The notes under the pieces: model-generated
Database searches by the model: none
What the model saw: only the letters and a program-made list of their open reading frames with translations
What the model was told of the DNA's origin: nothing
NCBI GenBank assembly: GCA_903908015.1
Contig: CAIVQI010000345.1
Location: forward strand, 1-13,196
DNA length: 13,196 nt
Source: an uncultured Bacteroidota bacterium
Lineage (GTDB): Bacteria; Bacteroidota; Bacteroidia; UBA7662
Reading direction: 5' to 3'
Shown here: positions 5,380 to 13,196 of the stretch, piece by piece
How positions within the stretch are numbered: position 1 is the stretch's first letter
Layout of the letters: each line of letters starts with the position of its first letter
Position numbers and translations under genes: made by a program

Positions 5380-5964
5380 TTAAAAAATCAATTGAAAAAA
5401 AACATACAGGTAAATCCAAAGAACGCCCAAAAAATGCCAATAAAGCGTGCCAAGACGAATAGAGAGCATGTTTTTGGAATGAACCTTATATTGAAAAACC
5501 TGCGCAAATATAACGAAGAGAACGACTACTGCGCTCAGCATATGCAGTCCGTGTAGGCCAGTGATGACATACAAGAACGAAGTTGAAGGATTACCAACAA
5601 GATACAAGCCCACGCTCACCATTTGCTGAAATGCCACCCATTGCGAGAACAAAAACAACAAACCCAGAAACAGCGTCAATACCAGACCTAATTTCAGTTT
5701 TCCGAGTTCATCTCGTCGCGCTTGGACAAGCGACCATTGAAGGCTGATGCTGCTCAACAAAACGAATGCCGTTGACCACCAAAATGCGGACGGCAAAACA
5801 TATTCCAGCCAATTTCCATCGGCCCTGCGTACGATTACAGCAGAGGTCAGCCCAGCGAATATCATAAACACACTGACCAAAAACGCCCATAACAGAAATT
5901 CCTTCGCGTGCAGTTTGTTTTTCTTACGTACCGGACCAGTAGTCCGTGATAGTGTTGCATCCAT
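5380..5964 (-). CDS. coxC: Cytochrome c oxidase subunit III-like protein, second paralogue
   Basis: A 194-residue COX3-family protein with five transmembrane helices. It begins with a basic segment (RTTGPVRKKNK), then a helix at about 25-45, VLPSAFWWSTAFVLLSSISL (56-75), a helix at about 90-110, LHGLHMLSAVVVLF, and the terminal LYWHFLGVLWIYLYVFF. It is shorter than the neighbouring subunit III and differs along its length. In Bacteroidota such genes follow ctaB, and the product is thought to be a genuine oxidase subunit; some related proteins act as partners of subunit III. It starts 39 bases after the end of ctaB, the largest gap in the operon, with no promoter or terminator visible there. 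The ATG at 5962-5964 is well supported. Confidence 0.9.
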   Translation of the reverse strand: MDATLSRTTGPVRKKNKLHAKEFLLWAFLVSVFMIFAGLTSAVIVRRADGNWLEYVLPSAFWWSTAFVLLSSISLQWSLVQARRDELGKLKLGLVLTLFLGLLFLFSQWVAFQQMVSVGLYLVGNPSTSFLYVITGLHGLHMLSAVVVLFVIFAQVFQYKVHSKNMLSIRLGTLYWHFLGVLWIYLYVFFQLIF

Positions 5965-6003
5965 ATGCTACAAGTTATAAAGACAATACACCAGTGTCAT
6001 GAC

Positions 6004-6858
6004 TTAAATTTTAAAAAGCCAATGACCCAACTGCATGACTGGTAAATAAACAAAACTGGCCAGCATGAGTTTGCGCGCCTGCATCATTTGCTGTTGTTGA
6101 ACCAGCTTCCAGCAAGGATACAGGAATGCCACGGCCATAATCACCGATAGAACTGCGAATCCGTATGGTGTGTACCCCAAGAATGCAGGAGCGATACCGA
6201 CAGGAATTAAAAAAAGAGTAATAAAAAGAATGTACCGGGCTACAAAAATCCCTGGATCGCCACCACCGGGAAGTAGACGAAATCCAGCTCTGGTATAGTC
6301 CTCATGAAGCACCCATGCAATGGACCAAAAGTGGGGGAACTGCCAAATGAATTGAACCAAAAATAAAATTCCTGCTTCAAAATTCAGGTGCCCATTGAAA
6401 GCGGAATACCCAATGAGCACAGGCAAGGCACCAGGAAACGCACCAATAAATACGGCAACAGGACTCACCCGCTTCATGGGGGTGTATACAAAGCCGTAAC
6501 TGAGCATCGCCATGATGGACAATATGGTGGTGAGCACGTGCGTAGAATAATAAATGAGTCCGATACCCACAACTGCTGTGCACCATGCAACCAACACCGC
6601 TTCGCCTGTCTTCATCCGACCGTCAGGCATCGGTCGTTTCCGGGTTCTATGCATCAGCCGGTCGCTCTCGCGCTCCAAAATTTGATTGATGCCATTGGAG
6701 GCACCCACAATAAAAAATCCACCCAGTGTTAGACCCATTAAGGTATGCCAATCCCATGCAGAACCTGCGGCGATTAAATACCCCAATGCTGAACTGAAGA
6801 CCACCAGGCTGGCCAATCGGAGCTTTAAGAATTGAGCATAATCGCGCAATTTATCCAT
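6004..6858 (-). CDS. ctaB: Protoheme IX farnesyltransferase (heme O synthase)
   Basis: A 284-residue integral membrane prenyltransferase of the UbiA superfamily, which adds a farnesyl group to heme b to give heme O, the precursor of heme A. The first polyprenyl-diphosphate site is NQILERESDRLMHRTRKRP (58-76), with Glu62 and Asp66 in place of the usual DxxxD, as I recall for Bacteroidota homologues. The second site lies around WSIAWVLHEDYTRAGFRLLP. About eight or nine helices are predicted, and there is no signal peptide. I chose the ATG at 6856-6858, giving MDKLRDYAQFLKLRLASLVV, a typical N-terminus; the frame extends to an ATG at 6888, which would add ten residues and lengthen the overlap with ctaA from 8 to 38 bases. 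Being next to ctaA, it supplies that enzyme's substrate. Confidence 0.95.
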   Translation of the reverse strand: MDKLRDYAQFLKLRLASLVVFSSALGYLIAAGSAWDWHTLMGLTLGGFFIVGASNGINQILERESDRLMHRTRKRPMPDGRMKTGEAVLVAWCTAVVGIGLIYYSTHVLTTILSIMAMLSYGFVYTPMKRVSPVAVFIGAFPGALPVLIGYSAFNGHLNFEAGILFLVQFIWQFPHFWSIAWVLHEDYTRAGFRLLPGGGDPGIFVARYILFITLFLIPVGIAPAFLGYTPYGFAVLSVIMAVAFLYPCWKLVQQQQMMQARKLMLASFVYLPVMQLGHWLFKI

Positions 6859-7930
6859 GAAAACGGGTTTGATTGGAATCCGATTCACCTATAACAGAAC
6901 TAGTTGGATTGGAGACAATGTTGAGTAAGTTCCTGTAGCGCTGCTCCAATCTGATGGAGAGCGCCATGGTAAACGAAAAGGAAAGAGAACCCAAAAGGAT
7001 GTGTAAAGCACGCGGTATAGCAGGTAGACCAAGTCGTGAAAGGAGTCCACCTGTCAAAACCTGCAGACCCAATAGCACCAGAACACATAAGGCCAAAGAT
7101 CGAATCGCTCCCGGCCCCAAATTTCGATCAATTGAATAATACAGATAAATAGTGACCATCAAAACCACCATCCAAAAATTTCGGTGCCATTCAAAAGCTG
7201 ACCCCAAGGAACGGAAAAGTACGGCAGTGTTCAATTCATTGGCTCCATTCAATCTCATCCACTCGTCGACCTGCTCGCGCACCTGTGTCCCCAAAACAAT
7301 TTGTACCAGCATCAATGCCAATACCGTCCAAGATTGCCAACGCATGGATAGTAAGCTTGATGGTGGCTCCAGATTTGTGTTTTCCCTCATACGATTGGGC
7401 GAAACAGCATAACGCGCCAGCAATAAAAGCGCCACCACAGCCAATGCCAATACAAAATGGAGGGTCACAACACCGTGTCGTAGGTGTGTCTTTACAACCC
7501 ATGCGCCAACACCTCCTTGTACTACCACGAGCAACAATGCCAAAATAGACCAAACCACCACTGCCTTATTTCTACGCCAGTAACTACGAAACGCCAAAAT
7601 CATGTGAAGAAGAACGGCAAATCCAGTCAGCGCCCCTAATAATCGATTCAGATACTCCGTCCAAGTTTTGACCGCATTAAAACGAATATCGGCATAACCC
7701 CGATCAGCATAAATATGCTGATAATTCTGGGGCAGTTCACTTTCGTGTAGGGGCGGTATCCATAAACCGAAACAACGCGGCCAATCGGGGCAACCCATTC
7801 CTGAACCAGAACTTCTCACAATGCCTCCCGCCAGAATCAGCAAACCGAGCAATACCAATACAACGGTATTTGACCGGATAAAAATCTCGCCTTCTTCACG
7901 GTTAGAGCGCCGGTCGGATGCTTGGCTCAT
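6851..7930 (-). CDS. ctaA: Heme A synthase (CtaA/COX15 family)
   Basis: A 359-residue membrane protein with eight predicted helices, which oxidises the C8 methyl of heme O to a formyl group, giving heme A. An N-terminal exported loop has CPDWPRC (Cys47/Cys53), matching the disulfide pair of the family. Histidines His158 (VVTLHFV), His249 (EWHRNF) and His310 (RALHILL) fit three of the four conserved heme-ligand positions. At the fourth the usual EYxHR reads EYLNR, with Glu92 kept and Asn95 replacing the histidine (codon 7646-7648). I believe some other bacterial branches share this variant, so it need not mean loss of activity. The gene starts 16 bases after coxA and overlaps ctaB. Its presence makes heme A, rather than only heme O, the expected cofactor of this oxidase. 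Confidence 0.93.
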   Translation of the reverse strand: MSQASDRRSNREEGEIFIRSNTVVLVLLGLLILAGGIVRSSGSGMGCPDWPRCFGLWIPPLHESELPQNYQHIYADRGYADIRFNAVKTWTEYLNRLLGALTGFAVLLHMILAFRSYWRRNKAVVVWSILALLLVVVQGGVGAWVVKTHLRHGVVTLHFVLALAVVALLLLARYAVSPNRMRENTNLEPPSSLLSMRWQSWTVLALMLVQIVLGTQVREQVDEWMRLNGANELNTAVLFRSLGSAFEWHRNFWMVVLMVTIYLYYSIDRNLGPGAIRSLALCVLVLLGLQVLTGGLLSRLGLPAIPRALHILLGSLSFSFTMALSIRLEQRYRNLLNIVSNPTSSVIGESDSNQTRFHG

Positions 7931-7946
7931 ACCGAAACAGAACTAT

Positions 7947-9857
7947 TTAGGCCTTTCTGAATCCCAATGCCTGCAACAAACGGCTGAACAGCAAGGTCTC
8001 GGTTGGCACAGCTTCTTTTTCGGCATGGTGTGGGACAGGCTGTACAGAGGGTTTGCGCAATTCTTCAGGCAAGTCGTCGTCTTTCACCGTCTGAGGAATG
8101 AAGTCCTCTGAGGCACCTGGCCTACTGTAATCGTATGGCCAGCGGTGCACATGAGGAATCTCCCCGGGCCAGTTGCCATGTAAATGCTCAACCGGTGCAG
8201 TCCACTCCAGTGTATTCGAATTCCAAGGATTCATAGGCGCCTTTTTACCCATGCGCATGCTGCTAAAGAAATTCCAGATAAATATCAATTGAGCAGCACT
8301 ACCCAATATGGCTGAAATAGATATGAATCGATTCAGATCCATCCATTCCGCCATATATTCAAAACCCGTGAAGTTATAGTAACGTCGTGGCACACCATCG
8401 ATTCCCATGAAGTGCATCGGGAAAAACACCATATAAACAGCAGCGAAGGTCAACCAAAAATGCAGGTAGCCCAGCTTCTCGTTCATCATGCGGCCAAACA
8501 TTCTCGGATACCAATGATAAACACCAGCCAGCATCCCGAAAAGTGAGGCCGAACCCATGACCAGGTGGAAGTGAGCCACAACAAAATAAGTGTCATGCAA
8601 ATTGATGTCCAGAGCCGCATTACCGAGATAAATACCTGTGAGTCCACCTGAAATAAATAACGACACCAACCCTATAGCAAACAACATCCCTGGAGTAAAA
8701 CGAATGTTTCCCTTCCATAATGTGGCAAGGTAGTTAAAGGTTTTTACCGCTGAAGGGACGGCAATAACCAGGGTAAGAATCATAAACACATTACCCAGGA
8801 AAGGATTCATGCCGGTCACAAACATGTGGTGACCCCATACAATAAATGAGAGGAATGAAATTCCGAGCAGTGAACCAACCATGGCGCGGTAACCAAAAAT
8901 AGGCTTACGGGCATTGGTAGCAATAACCTCAGAGGTTATGCCAAGAGCGGGCATGAGCACGATATACACCTCAGGATGTCCGAGAAACCAAAACAAGTGC
9001 TGGAATAGGATGGGTGAACCGCCTGTACGGTTCAGCGTTTCACCAGCAATGAAAATTTCGCTGAGATAGAAGCTGGTTCCAAAACTACGGTCAAAAATGA
9101 GAAGCACTGCTGCAGAAAGCAAAACAGGGAAGGAAAGTACACCGAGGATGGCGGTAGTGAAAAAAGACCAAACAGTTAGGGGCATGCGTGTCATGGTCAT
9201 ACCCGGTGTGCGCAGATTTAAGATGGTTGTGATGTAGTTTAAGGCCGCCATTAAAGAAGAAGCAATAAACAATGTCATGCTGATTAACCAAAGTGTCATT
9301 CCCAATCCAGAACCAGGCATGGCTTGGGGAAGTGCTGAAAGAGGAGGATAAATGGTCCAGCCCGCAGCAGCAGGACCACTCTCGATGAACAGAGAGAGGA
9401 GCATGATGACGGTCGACAAAAAGAAAATCCAATAACTCAACATGTTAAGAAAAGGCGACGCCATATCTCTCGCACCAATCTGAAGCGGAATTAAGAGATT
9501 TGAAAATGTGCCGCTAAGACCGGCGGTGAGAACGAAAAACACCATAATGGTTCCGTGCATGGTCACCAGAGCGAGGTAAAAACTAGGGTCCAGACGGCCA
9601 CCCTTAGCCCAATCGCCTAAAATAGACTCAAGCCATGGGAATGTGTCCTCTGGCCACCCCAATTGAAGTCGGAACAACAAGGACAACAAGGCTGCCACTA
9701 CGGCCATAAACATTCCGGTAAGCAAATATTGCTTGCCGATCATTTTGTGGTCTTGTGAAAAAATGTATTTTGTTAAAAACGTCTCCTTGTGGTGACCGTG
9801 GTCATGCCCATGGTCGTGTCCGTGGGCAGTTGAGGCAGATGGGTTGCTGTGCGACAT
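7947..9857 (-). CDS. coxA: Cytochrome c oxidase subunit I (A1-type heme-copper oxidase)
   Basis: A 636-residue catalytic subunit with twelve core helices. Visible ligands are His101 (TMHGT, low-spin heme a), His294 with Glu296 and Tyr298 in GHPEVY (CuB ligand, D-pathway glutamate and the tyrosine that cross-links to the CuB histidine), His343/His344 (WGHHM, CuB), and His421, His429 and His431 in HDTYFVVAHFHLVMG (hemes a3 and a). GHPEVY marks the A1 subfamily. The N-terminus has a histidine-rich stretch (residues 12-23) before KETFLTKYIFSQDHKMIG. The C-terminal extension includes EHLHGNWPGEIPHVHRWPYDYS, a Bacteroidota-typical feature (quoted in part: EIPHVHRWPYDYS). The enzyme reduces oxygen to water and pumps protons across the inner membrane. 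It lies 18 bases after coxB and 16 before ctaA. Confidence 0.98.
   Translation of the reverse strand: MSHSNPSASTAHGHDHGHDHGHHKETFLTKYIFSQDHKMIGKQYLLTGMFMAVVAALLSLLFRLQLGWPEDTFPWLESILGDWAKGGRLDPSFYLALVTMHGTIMVFFVLTAGLSGTFSNLLIPLQIGARDMASPFLNMLSYWIFFLSTVIMLLSLFIESGPAAAGWTIYPPLSALPQAMPGSGLGMTLWLISMTLFIASSLMAALNYITTILNLRTPGMTMTRMPLTVWSFFTTAILGVLSFPVLLSAAVLLIFDRSFGTSFYLSEIFIAGETLNRTGGSPILFQHLFWFLGHPEVYIVLMPALGITSEVIATNARKPIFGYRAMVGSLLGISFLSFIVWGHHMFVTGMNPFLGNVFMILTLVIAVPSAVKTFNYLATLWKGNIRFTPGMLFAIGLVSLFISGGLTGIYLGNAALDINLHDTYFVVAHFHLVMGSASLFGMLAGVYHWYPRMFGRMMNEKLGYLHFWLTFAAVYMVFFPMHFMGIDGVPRRYYNFTGFEYMAEWMDLNRFISISAILGSAAQLIFIWNFFSSMRMGKKAPMNPWNSNTLEWTAPVEHLHGNWPGEIPHVHRWPYDYSRPGASEDFIPQTVKDDDLPEELRKPSVQPVPHHAEKEAVPTETLLFSRLLQALGFRKA
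9789..9824 (-). repeat. Histidine-rich repeat in the coxA N-terminus
   Basis: Codons 12-23 of coxA spell HGHDHGHDHGHH, seven histidines in twelve residues built from an imperfect six-base GGNCAT/GACCAT-type repeat. The stretch precedes the first helix and should lie on the cytoplasmic face. Similar histidine-rich leaders occur in subunit I of other Bacteroidota; metal binding is possible but unproven. Confidence 0.6.
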
Positions 9858-9875
9858 GATACGATGTTGGCTGAA

Positions 9876-11315
9876 TTAAGGTAACAAAATGGATGCTGTT
9901 TGAGTTTCGGGCTTCTTAAAATAAGTTCGTTGCTTGGCCAACCATTGGTCGTATTCCTTTCGGGTAACCACAACAAACTTCATTCGCATATTGAAATGCG
10001 CTGCACCACAAATCTTGTTGCAAGCGAGCACATAATTGAAATTATAGTTATTGATTTTCTCTCGCATCTCCTCCGTGGTGATGGTTGGGGTAAACACAAA
10101 TTGTGTGGGCATACCCGGAACCACATTCATTTGAACGCGAAAATGCGGCAAGTATGCAGAGTGAATGACATCCCGCGCCCTCAATCGAAGTACAACGGGC
10201 TCGCCTACAGGGAGGTAAACCTCAGGCACTAGTAGATCATCTTGTGCTTCCTTACTCTCAGGATCGATGCCCATAGAATTGGTAGCGCCAATTAATCGGT
10301 AGTCGTGCCGACCCAAGACACCGTCTGAACCTGGCAGCCTTGCCTGCCAAGCATACTGATAGGCAAACAATTCAATTTCGTGTGCATCTGTACCGGGTTC
10401 GCTTTGGGTAATCTCCCGCCAAACTTTAGTACCGTAAAGAACAAGAATGGTCAATACAATGGCAGGCACCACAGTCCAAGCAAACTCGAGTCGATCGTTG
10501 TGTGCATAATGAAGCGCCTTACTTTCAAGACCCTTCCTTCTGTACATCCAAGGATATACAAAAAGCAAAATGTGCGTGATGACAAATACCACAAACGTAA
10601 TCCAAAAGGTGATGGCCAGCATTTGGTCCAAAACTACCCCATGCTCGGATGCGGCTACAGGTAGTGTATGGCGCATAAAGCGGGCGAATTGCACAGCCAC
10701 CAAGGCCATGCCTACCACCAAGAACACAATGAACAATCCGGCATTAATGGTATTCCAATGAAACAAGCGAATTCCTCGTAGTCGGTATTGGGCCGATAAT
10801 AAGCGACCCGCAAACAGCAACAATGCACCAAATACAATCAAAGCCAAAACCATCAGCGCTGATTCACCGCGCGTTGCCCCGCCACCCCCATTCGCGGAAG
10901 CAGCAGCCGTACCACCATCCGCAGCCTTTGGCTTGTTGGCCAATGCTTTCTCCTCCTCTTTGATATAAGCCAATACCGATTTGATTTCTTCATCCGACCA
11001 ATCATAGGCCGGCATAGCCGTTTTATTGTATTGATTAAATAAATCAACGGCATACTGATCACCTGAAGCGATCACTGCAGCAGAATTGCGGATCCACTTC
11101 AGCAACCAAGCCTCATCTCGCCGTTTGTCGATACCACCCAAGGCTGGACCAACCAACACCTGATCAATTTTGTGGCAGGAAGCGCAATTGTTTGCATACA
11201 ACTCCTGACCCGACGGCTGGGCGTGAATGTTGGTGGGAGTGATTCCGACAAACAATGCAAACAGCAATATAAAAAAAGAACGAATCATGGGGATATAATA
11301 CCGCTTCGGTTTCAT
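9876..11315 (-). CDS. coxB: Cytochrome c-COX2 fusion (caa3-type oxidase subunit II)
   Basis: A 479-residue protein with, in order: a signal peptide (cleavage about residue 32), a monoheme cytochrome c domain with CASCH (Cys44, Cys47, His48) and probable axial Met101, and a Gly/Ala-rich linker (124-150). Then come four transmembrane helices (about 153-170, 189-210, 230-257 and 276-297) and a C-terminal cupredoxin. CuA ligands are all present: His385 (VIHSAY), Cys432 and Cys436 (CNKIC), His440 and Met443. The protein takes electrons from a donor, passes them through its own heme c to CuA, and on to heme a in subunit I. In the best-known caa3 enzymes the cytochrome is fused at the C-terminus; here it is N-terminal. 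An alternative ATG at 11286-11288 would shorten the signal peptide by nine residues; both are plausible. It is the first gene of the operon, with a -7 element at 11362-11369. Confidence 0.95.
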   Translation of the reverse strand: MKPKRYYIPMIRSFFILLFALFVGITPTNIHAQPSGQELYANNCASCHKIDQVLVGPALGGIDKRRDEAWLLKWIRNSAAVIASGDQYAVDLFNQYNKTAMPAYDWSDEEIKSVLAYIKEEEKALANKPKAADGGTAAASANGGGGATRGESALMVLALIVFGALLLFAGRLLSAQYRLRGIRLFHWNTINAGLFIVFLVVGMALVAVQFARFMRHTLPVAASEHGVVLDQMLAITFWITFVVFVITHILLFVYPWMYRRKGLESKALHYAHNDRLEFAWTVVPAIVLTILVLYGTKVWREITQSEPGTDAHEIELFAYQYAWQARLPGSDGVLGRHDYRLIGATNSMGIDPESKEAQDDLLVPEVYLPVGEPVVLRLRARDVIHSAYLPHFRVQMNVVPGMPTQFVFTPTITTEEMREKINNYNFNYVLACNKICGAAHFNMRMKFVVVTRKEYDQWLAKQRTYFKKPETQTASILLP

Positions 11316-11361
11316 GCGTTTGGGCTATTTAAGTAGGAAAAAACGAAGGTAAAACGCGATG

Positions 11362-11369
11362 CAAATATA
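11362..11369 (-). promoter_or_regulatory. -7 promoter element of the oxidase operon
   Basis: On the minus strand TATATTTG matches the Bacteroidota -7 consensus TAnnTTTG exactly, 46-54 bases before the coxB ATG, in the only intergenic space of any size next to the operon. A TTG at 11385-11387 lies just 15 bases upstream, closer than usual for a -33 element. The predicted leader is about 40 bases. The rest of 11316-11423 shows no clear terminator for the upstream gene. Confidence 0.5.
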
Positions 11370-11423
11370 CTTCAGTGGCGCCATCAATCAGCCCAAAAAA
11401 ACCCTTGTACATGTAAAAAATGA

Positions 11424-13196
11424 CTAATTACCCGGGTCCAATGCGCGGTTAACCCGAAAACGAAGCACATCAAAATGGCCCTTCAATGCTAAGGGCTCTT
11501 GATCACTCTGGCGGGCGAGGTCTTTTCGGAGGCGAATCAGCTCAGCCAATGCGGCGGTCCTGGCCAATTGCCCGTAACGGGGCCCATCCATTCTTCCTGT
11601 TGCCCCCGTGGGACGGGCAACATCAACCAGCATCATCAAATATTCCATCTGTAGATTTTGTCGGAATGTACTGACGCGAAACGCTTCATCCCGGAAAATG
11701 GACTTGCTTAACCTGGCCAAAACATCAGTGCCTCCCCATTCATTCCCATAGACTTTGCTATCTTCCAAACGTTGCATCGTCGTTGGATGAAGAATATGAT
11801 CGAGTGCCGCCCTTTGGATCATCCAAACCCGTTGATGAATTTTTGGATCCTCCGTTTGAGAAAAGAAATTAAATCCTCGGCGCTGTATTTGAAGGTACGC
11901 AAACAAGGTGTCGGTTTGCTGAAAAGCCGATGGCCCCAAGATTTGGGCGCAAATGATGTCGAGAGCCCTTTTTTGGTCGGTGATGGGTACAGGATTAATA
12001 GGACGTACAGCACCCTCCTGACCAACATAGGCACGATCAATATAAACTCCGCCAATGTATCGACTCAGCACCGAGGCGGCCGTTGCCATTTCAGTCGTTA
12101 ATATGGAATATGCCTGAACCAATTTTTGGTGTGATGCCCCAGATTCACGTTGCTTCAGTAGAAGTCCATTGGCTAAATGTTTGACGAGCGTTAAACGATC
12201 GGCTGCATATTGAATGGCATCTGAGCTCAGATCCCCCACATTCACCCGTGGATCGATTCCCTTGCCTGGCGAACGCATATCATCAGCATCGTTACCAAAC
12301 GCCAATTCAGGTCTCGTACTCTTGGCAGCGATAGACAAGAGTCGATTTGATTCCGCTGCTGCGTCGGGAAGCGCGGTTGAATAGCCATATTCGATCGCCC
12401 ACAGGTCATACGGCCCGGGTCTGGTGGTGAAATACTGTCCCTGTTTGATTGTATCGATATGCAGATTCACAGCCGGGTAATCCATCACCGATCCCAGCAA
12501 GCCCATAGCACGGGTACGCTCTGCGTTGTGGAGGTCGGATGGCGCGTGAAGCTGACTGGCGCGCATATTGTGGTTGAGGCCTAGGGTGTGCCCCAATTCA
12601 TGCATCACCAAATAATATAATGATTCCTCCAAATACTGTTGTTTTCGCGCTGAATTTCCACCCAAGCCTTCAATGGCTTGCCATCCCAACATGATCTGCT
12701 GGTGAAGTGACCTACCAAAATCACATCCAGCGGGTCGACCATCAGTAGATAGATGCTGCAGGTCTCCGGTACATGATGGATGCTCATGCTCAGAACCCTC
12801 CAGATTGGATTGGCCGAACAAATCAGATTGCTTGAGTCTATTTAATACAAAGATCTGCTCGAGCATGATATCGGCCCCAAGGATTTGTCCGGTCCTGGGA
12901 TCAACAAAGCTTGGTCCGTAGCCTCCAAAGGGCGGAAATGGGGAGGATGTCCACCTGAGTACATTGTAGCGCAGGTCTCCTGCATCCCAGTCAGCTGTAT
13001 CAGGCTGCTCCCTAATGACTAATGCATTCTTGAAGCCTGCCTGCTCAAATGCCAAATTCCACTGAAGTGCGGCTTTACGTATGATGGGCCTGTATTCATT
13101 GGGTGTGGTATTTTCGATCCACCAAACAATAGGGGTGACTGGTTCACTGATTTTTTGATCGGGATTCTTCTTCACCAAATGCCAGCGATTAATGAA
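11424..13196 (-). CDS. Zinc-dependent metalloprotease (DUF5117/DUF4953 group), C-terminal part
   Basis: The reading frame is open to the window edge and shows 590 residues plus a TAG stop; the true start lies outside. An apparent TTG start at 13178 is internal: the frame continues upstream as FINRWHL and into the conserved SEPVTPIVWWIENTTP stretch. The catalytic motif is HELGHTLGLNH (His199, Glu200, His203 and His209 of the visible part; bases near 12570-12602), a full metzincin HExxHxxGxxH. It is followed by SVMDY, a probable Met-turn. Other family marks are WDAGDLRYNVLRWTSSP and GYGPSFVDPRTGQILGADIM. Full-length relatives are about 800-900 residues with an N-terminal signal peptide and DUF5118/DUF5117 regions, and act as exported or cell-surface zinc peptidases; their substrates are unknown. 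The gene ends 108 bases before coxB and is probably a separate unit. Confidence 0.93.
   Translation of the reverse strand, partial: FINRWHLVKKNPDQKISEPVTPIVWWIENTTPNEYRPIIRKAALQWNLAFEQAGFKNALVIREQPDTADWDAGDLRYNVLRWTSSPFPPFGGYGPSFVDPRTGQILGADIMLEQIFVLNRLKQSDLFGQSNLEGSEHEHPSCTGDLQHLSTDGRPAGCDFGRSLHQQIMLGWQAIEGLGGNSARKQQYLEESLYYLVMHELGHTLGLNHNMRASQLHAPSDLHNAERTRAMGLLGSVMDYPAVNLHIDTIKQGQYFTTRPGPYDLWAIEYGYSTALPDAAAESNRLLSIAAKSTRPELAFGNDADDMRSPGKGIDPRVNVGDLSSDAIQYAADRLTLVKHLANGLLLKQRESGASHQKLVQAYSILTTEMATAASVLSRYIGGVYIDRAYVGQEGAVRPINPVPITDQKRALDIICAQILGPSAFQQTDTLFAYLQIQRRGFNFFSQTEDPKIHQRVWMIQRAALDHILHPTTMQRLEDSKVYGNEWGGTDVLARLSKSIFRDEAFRVSTFRQNLQMEYLMMLVDVARPTGATGRMDGPRYGQLARTAALAELIRLRKDLARQSDQEPLALKGHFDVLRFRVNRALDPGN

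Noticed and set aside
4681..5964. Two adjacent subunit III genes as a possible assembly artefact or recent duplication
   Set aside because: The two proteins differ in length and along most of their sequence; diverged tandem subunit III genes are a usual feature of Bacteroidota oxidase clusters.
9876..11315. Four helices in COX2 and the CNKIC form of the CuA motif as novel features
   Set aside because: As I recall, other Bacteroidota COX2 proteins share both; only the N-terminal cytochrome c fusion was kept as a finding.
11408..11415. TACATGTA palindrome after the metalloprotease stop as a terminator or operator
   Set aside because: It is too short to form a useful stem and is a common chance palindrome; no other support was seen.
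11424..13178. TTG at 13176-13178 as the start of the metalloprotease
   Set aside because: The frame stays open to the window edge and the residues before it fit the family, so the gene is cut by the window.

Overview
The window looks like a chromosomal segment of a Bacteroidota bacterium, probably a marine or freshwater member of Flavobacteriales or a relative. The basis is threefold: protein signatures (a four-helix COX2, tandem subunit III genes, a DUF420 and CPMC-protein module after subunit IV), TAnnTTTG-type -7 promoter elements, and gene starts without Shine-Dalgarno sequences. I cannot name a genus. No RNA genes, mobile elements or CRISPR arrays are visible, and no gene-free stretch exceeds about 205 bases.

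Left end (1-656): the first 47 codons of a 2-Cys peroxiredoxin run leftward out of the window. A 204-base divergent intergenic region follows, holding an 8-bp inverted repeat, a PerR/Fur-like sequence and a good -7 element. A small cold-shock protein gene then runs rightward and ends in a strong intrinsic terminator.

Centre (657-11369): thirteen genes lie head to tail on the minus strand with gaps of at most 39 bases and several overlaps, so they look like one operon. A TATATTTG -7 element sits in front of it. In transcription order: coxB (N-terminal cytochrome c fused to COX2), coxA, ctaA, ctaB, two subunit III genes, subunit IV, an SCO-like protein, DUF420 (CtaM-like), a small CPMC membrane protein, DUF983, a PlsC-like acyltransferase and a GNAT/OlsB-like acyltransferase. 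Together they encode an A1-type caa3 cytochrome c oxidase, the heme A pathway (CtaB makes heme O, CtaA converts it to heme A), probable metal-centre assembly factors and, at the distal end, a pair resembling enzymes of aminolipid synthesis (ornithine or glycine lipids). Genes for alternative complex III, which often precede coxB in this phylum, are not adjacent here.

Right end (11424-13196): the C-terminal 590 residues of a large secreted-type zinc metalloprotease of the DUF5117/DUF4953 group, with its start outside the window.

Most notable points: the SCO-like protein sits in the usual SCO position but has no cysteine at all and lacks the copper-binding CxxxC and histidine. It is followed by small, poorly characterised Cys- and His-bearing membrane proteins that could take over copper handling. 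The cytochrome c to COX2 fusion and the lipid enzymes at the end of an oxidase operon are the next most interesting. Start sites moved from the longest reading frame: SCO-like (4344), ctaB (6858), PlsC-like (2445) and GNAT (1616).
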